A DNA stretch of 64,000 nucleotides from a virus. The notes under the pieces are model-generated. The model saw only the letters and a program-made list of their open reading frames with translations, ran no database searches and was not told the DNA's origin. The stretch lies in the IMG/VR virus record IMGVR_UViG_3300046477_000491, positions 1 through 64,000 of that record; one strand, 5' to 3'. A program made the position numbers and the translations under genes. Shown one piece after another: positions 26,837 through 33,895 of the stretch. Positions within the stretch are counted from its first letter, which is position 1; each line of letters begins with the position of its first letter.

Positions 26837-27110
26837 TGAGCAATTCCGCTACAACAGCATCAACCACCAGGTCGGCAACGCCCTCAACCCGAACCCGCCC
26901 GAGGGCTACGACCCGACGATGGACGCCATGCAGCACCAGTTGATGCGTGAGCAGCACGACTTCTACATGCAGCAGCAGCAGTACGCGAACCACCAGCCCC
27001 AGGGAGACAGCCAGCCTGACTTCCTCGACCGGATATTCGGTCTCTGCATGCTGATCTTCGTCCTCGGGTTCGTCGTCTACGCAGCGGTCGGCGCCGCTTT
27101 CGGCAACTAA
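26829..27110 (+). CDS. Small single-pass membrane protein
   Basis: 93 residues. The first 65 residues are polar and rich in Gln, Asn and His; residues about 68-88 (FGLCMLIFVLGFVVYAAVGA) form one transmembrane helix. The RBS GGAG is 6 bases before the ATG. Single-span phage proteins with a long N-terminal soluble part can be pinholins, exclusion factors or membrane anchors; nothing here decides. A bidirectional terminator follows. Confidence 0.65.
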   Translation: MSDEQFRYNSINHQVGNALNPNPPEGYDPTMDAMQHQLMREQHDFYMQQQQYANHQPQGDSQPDFLDRIFGLCMLIFVLGFVVYAAVGAAFGN

Positions 27111-27130
27111 CCTGCGAGACTCCGCACAGA

Positions 27131-27169
27131 GAAGCCCCCGACTGATTTTGGGGATCAGTCGGGGGCTTC
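27131..27169. terminator. Bidirectional terminator between convergent genes
   Basis: GAAGCCCCCGACTGAT (27131-27146) and ATCAGTCGGGGGCTTC (27154-27169) are a perfect 16-bp inverted repeat with a 7-base loop. It separates the membrane protein gene (plus) from the tyrosine integrase (minus). Confidence 0.9.
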
Positions 27170-27175
27170 GTCGTA

Positions 27176-28249
27176 TCACCGTGCCTGGCGCAGCGGCACG
27201 ACGTTGTGCTGGGAGACCATCGAGGTCAGGAACGGCTGGCCCTTCATCGTCTCGTCCCGACGCCTGCGCTCCGAGGACAGGCCCAGGTACCGCTCCGTGG
27301 TCGCCATGGACGAGTGATGCAGCAGCGCCGAGACCGTACGGAGCGCGGCGTCGTAGCCGGACTCCTCCGACAGCTTGTCGAAGTACGCACGCGCCACGGC
27401 CCGGCGCACCGTGTGCGTCCCCTCATAGCGGGTCGGCAGGCCCAGCTTCTCCAAGGCCCCCTTCACGATCTTCTCCGTCCGCTCGACCGGCCGGTCCGGG
27501 TGCCACACGTACGGGGTCCGCTCGTACACCCGCCGCCCCAGGTCCTCGTCGAAGTAGTGCGTCTTGATCTGGTTGCCCGACCGCGAGGGGAAGAGGTAGT
27601 CGTCCGGCCGCAGCGGACGCCCGAGCAGTGCCGCGTACTCCTCGAACCAGATGCGCAGCTCCCGCTCCAGGTCGGCGGTCAGCGGCATCTCGTCCTCCTC
27701 CTTCGTCTTGATCACGGTCACGAAGACCTCACTCTGCGCGAAGTCGACGTCCCCGACCTTCAGGGCTTGCAGCTCGCTCGCGCGGCACGCGGTGTTCACG
27801 GCCGCCGCCAGGTACGCCCGGTGCATCGCGCACTCGGCCTGGTCCAGGAGCTGGAGGAGGATCCCCGGGGCGGGCTGCATCCGCTTGCGCAGCGGCTCGG
27901 GCAGCGGCTCGACCAGGGAGAGGTAGTTGTCCAGCGGGGCGTGTCCGTTGGCGCGGGCGTAGGCGAAGAACACCTTCAGGCGCTTGCGGTAGTGGTTGTG
28001 TGTCGTCGGTCCGACGGCCGCGCGCAGGGCCTGGCCCTTGATGCGGGTGACGTGGATGTCCATGAGCCCGCCGTCGCCGTAGAAGAAGTCCCGGACGAGC
28101 TGCGGGGTGAGGTCGTCGAAGCTGGGGTTGCCGAGGTGGTCGGCGAAACGGGGCAGCAGGCTCTCGTCCGTACGCATGGTGTTGTCGGCCTTGGCCACGC
28201 GCCGGTTGTCCAGGTACTCGTCGATCGCGCTGCGCAGTGCGGTGGTCAC
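27176..28249 (-). CDS. int: Tyrosine recombinase (phage integrase family)
   Basis: 357 residues from a GTG with AGGAGG upstream. The N-terminal 110 residues resemble a SAM-like core-binding domain (ALRSAIDEYLDNRRVAKADN). Catalytic positions are visible: Arg in NTACRASELQAL (about 154), His and Arg in GTHTVRRAVARAYF (about 279-282), His in LLHHSSM (about 310) and Tyr in TTERYLGLS (about 321). It could act as an integrase, excisionase partner or dimer-resolution enzyme. The presence of a second integrase nearby leaves the division of labour open. Confidence 0.9.
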   Translation of the reverse strand: MTTALRSAIDEYLDNRRVAKADNTMRTDESLLPRFADHLGNPSFDDLTPQLVRDFFYGDGGLMDIHVTRIKGQALRAAVGPTTHNHYRKRLKVFFAYARANGHAPLDNYLSLVEPLPEPLRKRMQPAPGILLQLLDQAECAMHRAYLAAAVNTACRASELQALKVGDVDFAQSEVFVTVIKTKEEDEMPLTADLERELRIWFEEYAALLGRPLRPDDYLFPSRSGNQIKTHYFDEDLGRRVYERTPYVWHPDRPVERTEKIVKGALEKLGLPTRYEGTHTVRRAVARAYFDKLSEESGYDAALRTVSALLHHSSMATTERYLGLSSERRRRDETMKGQPFLTSMVSQHNVVPLRQAR

Positions 28250-28335
28250 GCTGCCTCCTGTTGCGGGGTGTCGCTGCGGACCTCAGCGTATCGACGTCAA
28301 GCGACCTTGGCAATCCCCTTCACAAGGTTCGAAGG

Positions 28336-28364
28336 TAGACGTAATCCGGAAGCCGTAGTAGCGT
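28336..28364 (+). promoter_or_regulatory. Rightward promoter with embedded AAGCCGTA half-site
   Basis: TAGACG (28336-28341), 17-base spacer containing GGAAGCCGTAG, and TAGCGT (28359-28364). The expected start point, about 7 bases after the -10 box, coincides with the ATG at 28372, so the message would be leaderless or nearly so. Confidence 0.55.
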
Positions 28365-28371
28365 TCCTGGC

Positions 28372-28524
28372 ATGACGAACCTGACAACGCTTAATACCTC
28401 GGGCTCCAACGAGCCCCAGGTCACCGTGACCCTCACCAACAACCGGATGGAAGACAGCCGCTGGAACCGGCTCCTCACCATCCTCTTCACCCCGCAGGAC
28501 GAAGACGCGCCCGCAGCGAGCTAG
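28372..28524 (+). CDS. Fifty-residue protein of unknown function, possibly leaderless
   Basis: MTNLTTLNTSGSNEPQ, then VTVTLTNNRMEDSRWNRLLTI and an acidic end. There is no SD sequence before the ATG, but a promoter is positioned so that transcription would begin at or next to the start codon; leaderless mRNAs are common in actinobacteria. Codons 7-9 are CTTAATACC, the only copy on the plus strand, and the gene is itself on the plus strand. Position between the two integrases hints at a role in integration or excision control (small excisionase-size protein), but no helix-turn-helix is clear. Confidence 0.6.
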   Translation: MTNLTTLNTSGSNEPQVTVTLTNNRMEDSRWNRLLTILFTPQDEDAPAAS

Positions 28525-28566
28525 CACAACTCCCCCACACAAACGGGCCGTTCCCCATATACTGCG

Positions 28567-28627
28567 CTGATCAACAAGACGGGCCTGCCCACCGCGAGTC
28601 TAGGCGCGGGGACAGGCCCTTGATCAG
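28567..28627. other. Long imperfect inverted repeat before the serine integrase (attP or terminator)
   Basis: Outer arms CTGATCAA (28567-28574) and TTGATCAG (28620-28627) enclose inner arms GGGCCTGCCC and GGGGACAGGCCC. The element ends 21 bases before the serine integrase start. Serine-integrase attP sites are imperfect inverted repeats next to the integrase gene, so this is a candidate; it could equally be a terminator for the upstream 50-residue gene. Confidence 0.5.
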
Positions 28628-28647
28628 TCTGTAAAGGAGACTGAGCC

Positions 28648-30744
28648 ATGGCCAGCATAGCGGCTGAACGCGCCCGCGCACGGGCTGACAAGGTCAACAG
28701 CGCCCGCCCCGGAACCCCCAACAGCTTCAAGTCCGCCACCGCGCTCGCACGCATCGTCAAGCGAGTCGGCGCCTACCTCCGGGTGTCCACCAAGGACCAG
28801 GTCATCGGCTACGGCCTCGACGTCCAGCTCAAGGGCATCCAGGACCACGTCGATGGCAAGAACGCCATCGAGCAGCGCAACGGCACCAACATCGTCTGGG
28901 AACTCGCCGAGATCTACGAGGACGCAGGCGAGTCCGGCGCCAAGCAGGACCGCCCCCAGATGATGCGCCTGGAGCGCGACGTCCGCGACAAGAAGATCGA
29001 CGTCGTCGCCGTCCACAAGTTCGACCGCATCGGCCGCACCGGCCGCGCCTTCTGGCACTGGGTCTGGGCCCTCGAAGACGCCGGAACCTCGATCATCTCC
29101 ACCACCCAGGAGATCGACACCACCACCACCCACGGCGTCACCGCCCTCCAGCAGCTCGCCTCCTTCTCCGAGATGGAATGGCGCACCATCCTGGAGCGCA
29201 CCCAGAACGGCCTCAACATGAAGGCCGCAGCCGGAGGCTGGACCGGAGGCCCCCCGCCGTACGGCTACCGCATCGAGAACCAGGGCAAGCGCGACTCCAA
29301 GCTGGCCCTGGACCCCCAGGAGAGCCGCACCCTCGAACTCGCCGCCCAGCTCATCGTCGAAGGCGGCTACACCGTCGACCGTGCCGCCCACATGCTCAAC
29401 CTCATCGGCCGCCTCACCCGCAAGGGCGTGGCATGGACCGGCTCCAACCTGCGGCACAAATTCCGTAACACCGCCCTGGACGGATTCGTCGTCTACCGCA
29501 ACACCGACGAGGTCGTCAACAAGCGCCGCAAGCGCGCCACCAAGATGAACCCCGACGGCTCCCCCAAGCACGGACCGATGATGATCATCGACACCCCGAT
29601 GGTCTTCGACATCGACCGGCTCATGTCCATCCGTCACGCGCTCCGGCGAAACGGCGGCTGGACCCACTCCGGCAACTACAAGTACCACCCGCTCAGCACC
29701 CGCGTTATCGGCGAATGCGGCGCCCACTACACCGGGGTCCACGTAAAGATCGAGGACCGCCGCACCTACCGCTGCTCCGGCAAGAAGTGCGGCGACTCCG
29801 TTATCGACGCCGTCGCGCTGGAAGAGATCGTCTGGGACAGCCTGAAGAAGTTCCTCGGCGACAAGTCCAAGCTGCGGGAGATCGCCAAGGACTGGGTCAC
29901 CACCGCGCCCGATCACCGGGAGATGTATGTCGCCCGTATCGACGAACTCGAAAAGGAGGTCGCGGGCCTTCTCGAACTCACCACGACGACGCTGGTGAAT
30001 CTCGCAACGGCAGGAGTCGACGCGCGGGCGATCAATTCAGCCGTCGCGAAGATCAACCAGGACATCAGCCTCAAGCAGACGATGCTCGATGACGCCCGGG
30101 ACATGCTGTCGAAGTCCGAGGAGGCTGCACAGCGCGCGGAGGATTTCCAGCGGCTGGTCGAGATCGCCAGCTTCAACCTGGAGAACATCAACGACCGGCA
30201 GAAGTCCGAGATCATGGACCTGCTGGAGATCCAGGTGACGCTTATAGGGCCGGTTCCGCTGGAGCGTCGCTTTGGGCCGGGGTCAGAAATCGAAGCGTGG
30301 CACGTCGAGCGTGGGCGTATGCCGAAGGAACTCACGGACGAGCTGTGGGAGCAGATCAAGCCCAACATCCCGTTCCGGGTCACCAAGCGGAGCCTGGACC
30401 TTCGACTGCTCGTGGAGGGGCTGATCCACAAGGCGCGTACGGGCTGCCCCTGGGATGAGATGCCTGAGCGGTTCCCCGACAAGAACGCTCTGCGCTCCCG
30501 CTGGAGGGCCTGGAGGGGCGGGACGTGGGAGAGCTTCATGGAGCCGCTTCTGGAGGCCGTACCGGTCCGTCCACTGCGTCAGGCGCCGCTTCCGCCCATG
30601 CGGGTGACGGGGAACATCGACCCCCGTCTGGTCGAGTTCACGAACGGCAAGCTGACGAGCCAGGTTCCTCACTCTGGCGCACCGACATCCAGGGGATCGT
30701 TCACGTACATCATCAACGTGGCTGATCTGCGATTGGCCGTCTGA
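28648..30744 (+). CDS. int: Large serine integrase with a C-terminal IS5-transposase-like domain
   Basis: 698 residues. The resolvase domain begins at VGAYLRVSTKDQ with nucleophile Ser47; IYEDAGESGAKQDRP, VHKFDRIGR and FSEMEWRTILERTQNGL complete it. The recombinase domain follows (GGPPPYGYRIEN...), then a zinc ribbon (GECGAHYTG near 355 and YRCSGKKCG near 376) and a coiled coil about 425-500. Residues about 558-630 (ELTDELWEQIKPNIPF, RTGCPWDEMPERFP, RAWRGGTWESF) closely resemble DUF4096, the N-terminal DNA-binding part of IS5-type transposases; a 60-residue tail ends the protein. AAAGGAGACTGAGCC precedes the ATG. It would integrate the phage at attB. Confidence 0.92.
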   Translation: MASIAAERARARADKVNSARPGTPNSFKSATALARIVKRVGAYLRVSTKDQVIGYGLDVQLKGIQDHVDGKNAIEQRNGTNIVWELAEIYEDAGESGAKQDRPQMMRLERDVRDKKIDVVAVHKFDRIGRTGRAFWHWVWALEDAGTSIISTTQEIDTTTTHGVTALQQLASFSEMEWRTILERTQNGLNMKAAAGGWTGGPPPYGYRIENQGKRDSKLALDPQESRTLELAAQLIVEGGYTVDRAAHMLNLIGRLTRKGVAWTGSNLRHKFRNTALDGFVVYRNTDEVVNKRRKRATKMNPDGSPKHGPMMIIDTPMVFDIDRLMSIRHALRRNGGWTHSGNYKYHPLSTRVIGECGAHYTGVHVKIEDRRTYRCSGKKCGDSVIDAVALEEIVWDSLKKFLGDKSKLREIAKDWVTTAPDHREMYVARIDELEKEVAGLLELTTTTLVNLATAGVDARAINSAVAKINQDISLKQTMLDDARDMLSKSEEAAQRAEDFQRLVEIASFNLENINDRQKSEIMDLLEIQVTLIGPVPLERRFGPGSEIEAWHVERGRMPKELTDELWEQIKPNIPFRVTKRSLDLRLLVEGLIHKARTGCPWDEMPERFPDKNALRSRWRAWRGGTWESFMEPLLEAVPVRPLRQAPLPPMRVTGNIDPRLVEFTNGKLTSQVPHSGAPTSRGSFTYIINVADLRLAV

Positions 30745-30759
30745 CCTGCGGAAACGCTG

Positions 30760-30790
30760 AAGGCCCCTACCCGATCAGGGTGGGGGCCTT
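30760..30790. terminator. Terminator after the serine integrase
   Basis: AAGGCCCCTACCC and GGGTGGGGGCCTT form a 13-bp stem with a 5-base loop between convergent genes, followed on the plus strand by CTTCAT. Confidence 0.85.
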
Positions 30791-30792
30791 CT

Positions 30793-31065
30793 TCATGCCT
30801 CCCGACGGGAGAGGACATCCAGCACGCCGAGCAGACTCTGGGCCCCTCGGCGGGCCTCCAGCAGACTCTCCGGCGTGGACTGCTTGCGGTAGTCGTCGAG
30901 CGCCTTCGCCAGGCCCGAGCCGACGCTGTCTGCCCAGTCCAGCACGTCGCCCGTGGGGAGCCGGTCCAGACGCTTGGCGACCTTCCCCCGGACCGGGTCG
31001 ACCATCTCCTCCGAGGCGCCGTCAGCGCCCTGCCACAGTCCCTTCAGAACAGCCCAAGCGCGCAC
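30793..31065 (-). CDS. Small helical protein of unknown function
   Basis: 90 residues from a GTG. Mostly helical and charged (EMVDPVRGKVAKRLDRLPTG, then LAKALDDYRKQSTPESLLEARR). It overlaps the end of the 39-residue gene by 22 bases in another frame. No family recognised. It is the last gene of a leftward accessory operon that runs into the integrase terminator. Confidence 0.55.
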   Translation of the reverse strand: MRAWAVLKGLWQGADGASEEMVDPVRGKVAKRLDRLPTGDVLDWADSVGSGLAKALDDYRKQSTPESLLEARRGAQSLLGVLDVLSRREA

Positions 31066-31163
31066 AGTGCCTCATACTCCTCGTCGGTGTCGTCCGTCTT
31101 CTGGGCCACGACCCTGCGGGCCGCCGCCTTCTCTTCCTCGGTGTTCTCAGGTGAGGAGGGCAT
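31044..31163 (-). CDS. Thirty-nine-residue acidic protein
   Basis: MPSSPENTEEEKAAARRVVA and then QKTDDTDEEYEALCALGLF. Its ATG overlaps the stop of the preceding gene by 17 bases, and GGAGG is absent but a purine-rich GATG context exists. Very acidic and helical. Function unknown; the tight overlap on both sides is the main support. Confidence 0.45.
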   Translation of the reverse strand: MPSSPENTEEEKAAARRVVAQKTDDTDEEYEALCALGLF

Positions 31164-31452
31164 CGTCGACCTCCGCGTCGAATCTGTGGGCGTGGTCGCG
31201 GATGTCGTCGGTCGACAGTGCGTTTCCGTATCCCTGGAGAGCGGTATAGAGAGCGTCGCTTTCCGAGCGCCAGGTGTGGCGCCAGCGGCCGAGGACGATT
31301 CCCTTGCCCGGCCATATCTTCAGGATCACGGAATTGGAGCGCCGATAGGGCGGCTCTATCTCGTCCGTGGGAGCGCGGTGGATAAGTGGCGTATGGGGGC
31401 GCAGGTTCACCGCGTGAACGAAGAAGGGCCCCACCCCATGTGTATTCGGCAT
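31147..31452 (-). CDS. Hypothetical protein
   Basis: 101 residues. The middle NSVILKIWPGKGIVLGRWRH suggests one or two beta strands, and the C-terminal half is helical (SESDALYTALQGYGNALSTD). No SD is clear before the first ATG, so the true start may be a downstream GTG in VGPFFV. No family recognised. Confidence 0.5.
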   Translation of the reverse strand: MPNTHGVGPFFVHAVNLRPHTPLIHRAPTDEIEPPYRRSNSVILKIWPGKGIVLGRWRHTWRSESDALYTALQGYGNALSTDDIRDHAHRFDAEVDDALLT

Positions 31453-31491
31453 GGGAAGGAGCCTATTCTCCGGGCCGCCGGAAATGGTAAA

Positions 31492-31935
31492 TCAGTGATC
31501 GCCAGTGGGTTCGTCGAGATCGTGTTCCGGTGCGTAGGCGAAGTTGTTCAGCGTCCGGTTGATTGCGCGGCCGGGGCTCTTTACGCGCTTGAAGTTCCGC
31601 CAGACATTTGGCGGGACGTTGTAGTAGCCGTAGACCTGGCCATTCCTGAACCGTACCCGTAGCGTCTGAGAATCCTTGTCGTATCCAGCGGCAAGAGTTC
31701 TCGGGCGCGGCGGATTGATCGAGGGGGTCGGCTGGTATGGGAGGAGGTCCCCGTCGTCGCCGTCTTTCGCCAGTTGGATTGCGTCGGCGAGTTCCTGCGA
31801 CATTATCCGGCGGGATCCCGGAGGGGCGCTGGGGGTTGTTCGGGGCGGTTCTGGGGTGGTCGGCATGGAGAACAGGCTGAGCTGTTCGAAGTCGCTGCCG
31901 CGCTTGTTCGGGCCGCGCGGTCCTCTGCGTGCCAC
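31492..31935 (-). CDS. KTSC domain protein
   Basis: 147 residues from a GTG with AAGGAG upstream. Residues about 70-130 (INPPRPRTLAAGYDKDSQTL, RVRFRNGQVYGYYNVPPNVW, then FKRVKSPGRAINRTLNNF) match the KTSC fold, a small domain named after its conserved K-T-S-C residues and often fused to or near RNA-modifying proteins. The N-terminal half is Pro/Ser-rich and disordered, with an AD-rich helix. Role in the phage unknown. Confidence 0.7.
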   Translation of the reverse strand: MARRGPRGPNKRGSDFEQLSLFSMPTTPEPPRTTPSAPPGSRRIMSQELADAIQLAKDGDDGDLLPYQPTPSINPPRPRTLAAGYDKDSQTLRVRFRNGQVYGYYNVPPNVWRNFKRVKSPGRAINRTLNNFAYAPEHDLDEPTGDH

Positions 31936-31956
31936 TGTGTCTCCTTAAACGCAGCC

Positions 31957-31986
31957 GCCCCTGCCCCGGTGAAGGGAAGCAGGGGC
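31957..31986 (-). terminator. Hairpin between the 136-residue gene and the KTSC gene
   Basis: GCCCCTGC (31957-31964) pairs with GCAGGGGC (31979-31986), extended outward by CAGCC/GGCTG after a gap. It is immediately upstream of the KTSC gene SD, so it may attenuate rather than end transcription. Confidence 0.65.
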
Positions 31987-32003
31987 GTGTGAGGCTGCTT
32001 GGG

Positions 32004-32414
32004 TCAGGCCGGGACGTTGTCGACCGTGGAGGCCACCGCTGGGGCGTTCTCGGCACCGGGAGCGGTCGCGGTGCCCGCGTTGCGGGTGCCCTCGTAGACA
32101 CCGGTACCGGCGAGGCGGTCGTCGCCCTCCGGGCCACCCGGGTGCTTCGCAGCCTCCTCCGGGCTCAGCACGACGAGACCGGCGTTGTGAGTGGCCGGGT
32201 CGACGCCGATGGCGCGCTGGGCGGCCGGGTCGGGCAACTGGGCCGGGACGAAGACCTGGCCGGGGATGGCGTCCACGTTCTCGTACTTGGTGCCGTGCTG
32301 AACGGTCCAGCCGAGGTTGGGGTGGTCCCAGTCCGAGGAGCGGCCGGGGACGACCGCCGGGATCGCGGCCGGGGTCTCGCCGACGGGGGCCTCGGTGTTC
32401 TTTGGAGAAGGCAC
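32004..32414 (-). CDS. Acidic Ala/Pro-rich protein of unknown function
   Basis: 136 residues (MPSPKNTEAPVGETPAAIPA...). A central segment WDHPNLGWTVQHGTKYENVD followed by IPGQVFVPAQLP may be a small folded unit; both ends look disordered. The 43-residue protein encoded just upstream ends with PGWTVQ, echoing LGWTVQ here. No family recognised. Confidence 0.6.
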   Translation of the reverse strand: MPSPKNTEAPVGETPAAIPAVVPGRSSDWDHPNLGWTVQHGTKYENVDAIPGQVFVPAQLPDPAAQRAIGVDPATHNAGLVVLSPEEAAKHPGGPEGDDRLAGTGVYEGTRNAGTATAPGAENAPAVASTVDNVPA

Positions 32415-32434
32415 TGTTTTCCTCTTTCGCAGGT

Positions 32435-32566
32435 TTACCGGTTCTGCTGGACGGTCCAGCCCGGTTCCTGCACCGGACCCTCTTCGTCCTCTTCAAGATT
32501 ATGAGGGCAGTCAGTCCCTGAATAGACATGCTGGCCGTCTACGAATACGCAGCGGGATGTGTACAT
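32435..32566 (-). CDS. Forty-three-residue protein
   Basis: MYTSRCVFVDGQHVYSGTDC, then PHNLEEDEEGPVQEPGWTVQ and QNR. GGAG lies 6 bases before the ATG. Two cysteines and a His could bind metal. The GWTVQ end resembles part of the downstream 136-residue protein, suggesting a shared ligand or duplication. Confidence 0.55.
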   Translation of the reverse strand: MYTSRCVFVDGQHVYSGTDCPHNLEEDEEGPVQEPGWTVQQNR

Positions 32567-32575
32567 GTGGGTCTC

Positions 32576-32764
32576 CTACAGGGAACTGCCTGCCTCGGTA
32601 TTTGAGCCTAGCGGCATTCCGGCCGGAGTTTCCCATGGCTGCATTCCGGCGAACTGGTCGGCGGAGAGTAGGGACTGCCGGAGGGGGCTGCCGCCCACGG
32701 TGAAGGCGTAGCCGCCTGCATAGGCATCACCGGTGGCGGGGATGGGTTCAGGCGCCTTGCGCAT
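32576..32764 (-). CDS. Small Gly/Pro-rich hypothetical protein
   Basis: 62 residues (MRKAPEPIPATGDAYAGGYA...). Low complexity start, then LLSADQFAGMQPWETPAGMP. Its ATG overlaps the end of the 67-residue gene. Some mini-proteins in actinophage structural regions look like this, but no function is assigned. Confidence 0.5.
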   Translation of the reverse strand: MRKAPEPIPATGDAYAGGYAFTVGGSPLRQSLLSADQFAGMQPWETPAGMPLGSNTEAGSSL

Positions 32765-32951
32765 GGTTCTCCTCCCGGGCCTGGGCGAAGCCGGTGCGCA
32801 GCCGTACGAGGCGCACCCTGGTGGTGCGCAGTCGGCTCATGTGCTCAGGGGTCGAGCCGACGACCTTGACCACTTCGTCTATGCAGCGGTCTACGAGGTC
32901 TTCGAGGTCGGCGATGTCATCGCGTCTCGTCTGGGGCAGCAGGGGCATCAC
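32748..32951 (-). CDS. Small helical protein
   Basis: 67 residues, one long charged helix (RRDDIADLEDLVDRCIDEVV, then STPEHMSRLRTTRVRLVRLR). Overlaps both neighbours by a few bases, so it is coupled to the holin-like gene upstream. Function unknown. Confidence 0.55.
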   Translation of the reverse strand: MMPLLPQTRRDDIADLEDLVDRCIDEVVKVVGSTPEHMSRLRTTRVRLVRLRTGFAQAREENHAQGA

Positions 32952-33289
32952 GGCCTCCTCCGGCGGGGCCGGGGGCCTCCGTCGCTCTGAAACAGGTCCA
33001 GTACGTCTTCCAGGACGTCGGTGACGGTGGCCTGGGTGGCTACGCTGTCCCGGGTGGCCTGGACGAGGTCCTTGGCTGCGGAGACCATCTGCTCGGCGAG
33101 GGGCACGACCTTCTCGGTGAGGGCGCGGAGTCGCTTGTTCTCTTCGACTTCACGTCGGTATGCCTTGCCGGAGACGACGACTTCGGTGACGAACACGGCG
33201 AATATGAAGGCCGCGATCGGGCCGAGGACCAAGGGGTTGTCGACGGACAGTCCGCCCCCTCCTGGTCCCGAAGCGAGCAAAAGAAACAT
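32948..33289 (-). CDS. Single-span membrane protein with coiled coil, holin-like candidate
   Basis: 113 residues. Residues about 18-40 (NPLVLGPIAAFIFAVFVTEV) form one transmembrane helix, followed by a charged coiled coil (YRREVEENKRLRALTEKVVP...LAEQMVSAAKDLVQATRD) and a basic Arg-rich end. Small one-span proteins with a coiled coil occur next to lysis genes in actinophages, but the endolysin here is 8 kb away, so holin is only a possibility. The start codon lies in one arm of a perfect 13-bp inverted repeat. Confidence 0.6.
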   Translation of the reverse strand: MFLLLASGPGGGGLSVDNPLVLGPIAAFIFAVFVTEVVVSGKAYRREVEENKRLRALTEKVVPLAEQMVSAAKDLVQATRDSVATQATVTDVLEDVLDLFQSDGGPRPRRRRP

Positions 33290-33343
33290 CCCGGGTACCG
33301 TCCGTCGCTATTGGGGCTTGCGACTTTAATGGTACCCGGGATG
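33287..33343 (-). promoter_or_regulatory. Inverted repeat that includes the start codon of the membrane protein gene
   Basis: CATCCCGGGTACC (33287-33299) and GGTACCCGGGATG (33331-33343) are perfect inverse copies with 31 bases between. In the leftward mRNA the gene-proximal arm ends in the ATG, so the start codon is paired. The next gene upstream stops 19 bases away. Confidence 0.7.
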
Positions 33344-33361
33344 ATTCTTGGCGTATTAGGG

Positions 33362-33649
33362 CTAGAGATTAAGTCCCTTCTTCTGGAGTCGGTTCTTCAG
33401 CTTCACGAAAGCCACGCTGACCGGGGTAAGGCCGCAGATCTCGGGAATCTGCTTCTCTCGGTCTTCATCCGTCCAGTCCTTCCGTGGCTTGTCGAGGGGC
33501 GGTGGGGTCCACTTGAGGTGGTTGCCTCCGGTGACTTCGATCGTCCAGCCCTGCTTCCGGGCCGTCTTGGCCAGGGCCTCGGTCTCCTTGTTCGTGCCGA
33601 GCTTTCCACGTCCGCCGCTTCCAGCAACTGCCTTGCCCTTGGGGGGCAT
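33362..33649 (-). CDS. HicA-like small RNA-binding protein
   Basis: 95 residues. KTARKQGWTIEVTGGNHLKW followed by a Pro pair has the beta-beta pattern and the G-x-H motif of HicA toxins (small dsRNA-binding-like mRNA interferases), after a Gly/Lys-rich lead. The C-terminal RLQKKGLNL is extra. No HicB antitoxin gene is visible beside it, so it may be a stand-alone phage version rather than a toxin. RBS AGGAGGTCCCA precedes the ATG. Confidence 0.6.
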   Translation of the reverse strand: MPPKGKAVAGSGGRGKLGTNKETEALAKTARKQGWTIEVTGGNHLKWTPPPLDKPRKDWTDEDREKQIPEICGLTPVSVAFVKLKNRLQKKGLNL

Positions 33650-33895
33650 TGGGACCTCCTAGGTCGAGTAGTACTTGGTGACGTAGTAACTGTATGGGTG
33701 ACCAATACGGCTTCGCAAGCAACTTCACGAAACCGGTTGACGTGACCTAGGCCACAAACCGACAAGTAAGTATTGACGATCGGCACATGTAAGGTCCACC
33801 TAACTACCGATCGTTCGGGTACAGAGAGTGAAGAGTCCCAGGACAGCACAAAACCCCGCCTGCCAGTGTGGCAAACGGGGCTGAGTGCGGCCAGG
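33650..33895. other. Intergenic control region at 33.7 kb
   Basis: No gene seen. It holds an AAGCCGTA-type half-site (33704-33716, leftward GCGAAGCCGTATT), a pair of inverse arms ACGATCGG (33776-33783) and CCGATCGT (33807-33814) that may be an operator, and the terminator at 33854-33880. It probably contains the promoter of the leftward operon from the HicA-like gene on. Confidence 0.5.
33854..33880 (-). terminator. Terminator after the AcrVA2-like gene
   Basis: CCCCGCCTGCCA pairs with TGGCAAACGGGG across a 3-base loop, 16 bases after the AcrVA2-like stop codon. Confidence 0.8.

Noticed and set aside
33362-33649. Complete HicAB toxin-antitoxin pair
   Set aside because: Only a HicA-like protein is present; the adjacent genes have no HicB-like fold or DNA-binding motif.
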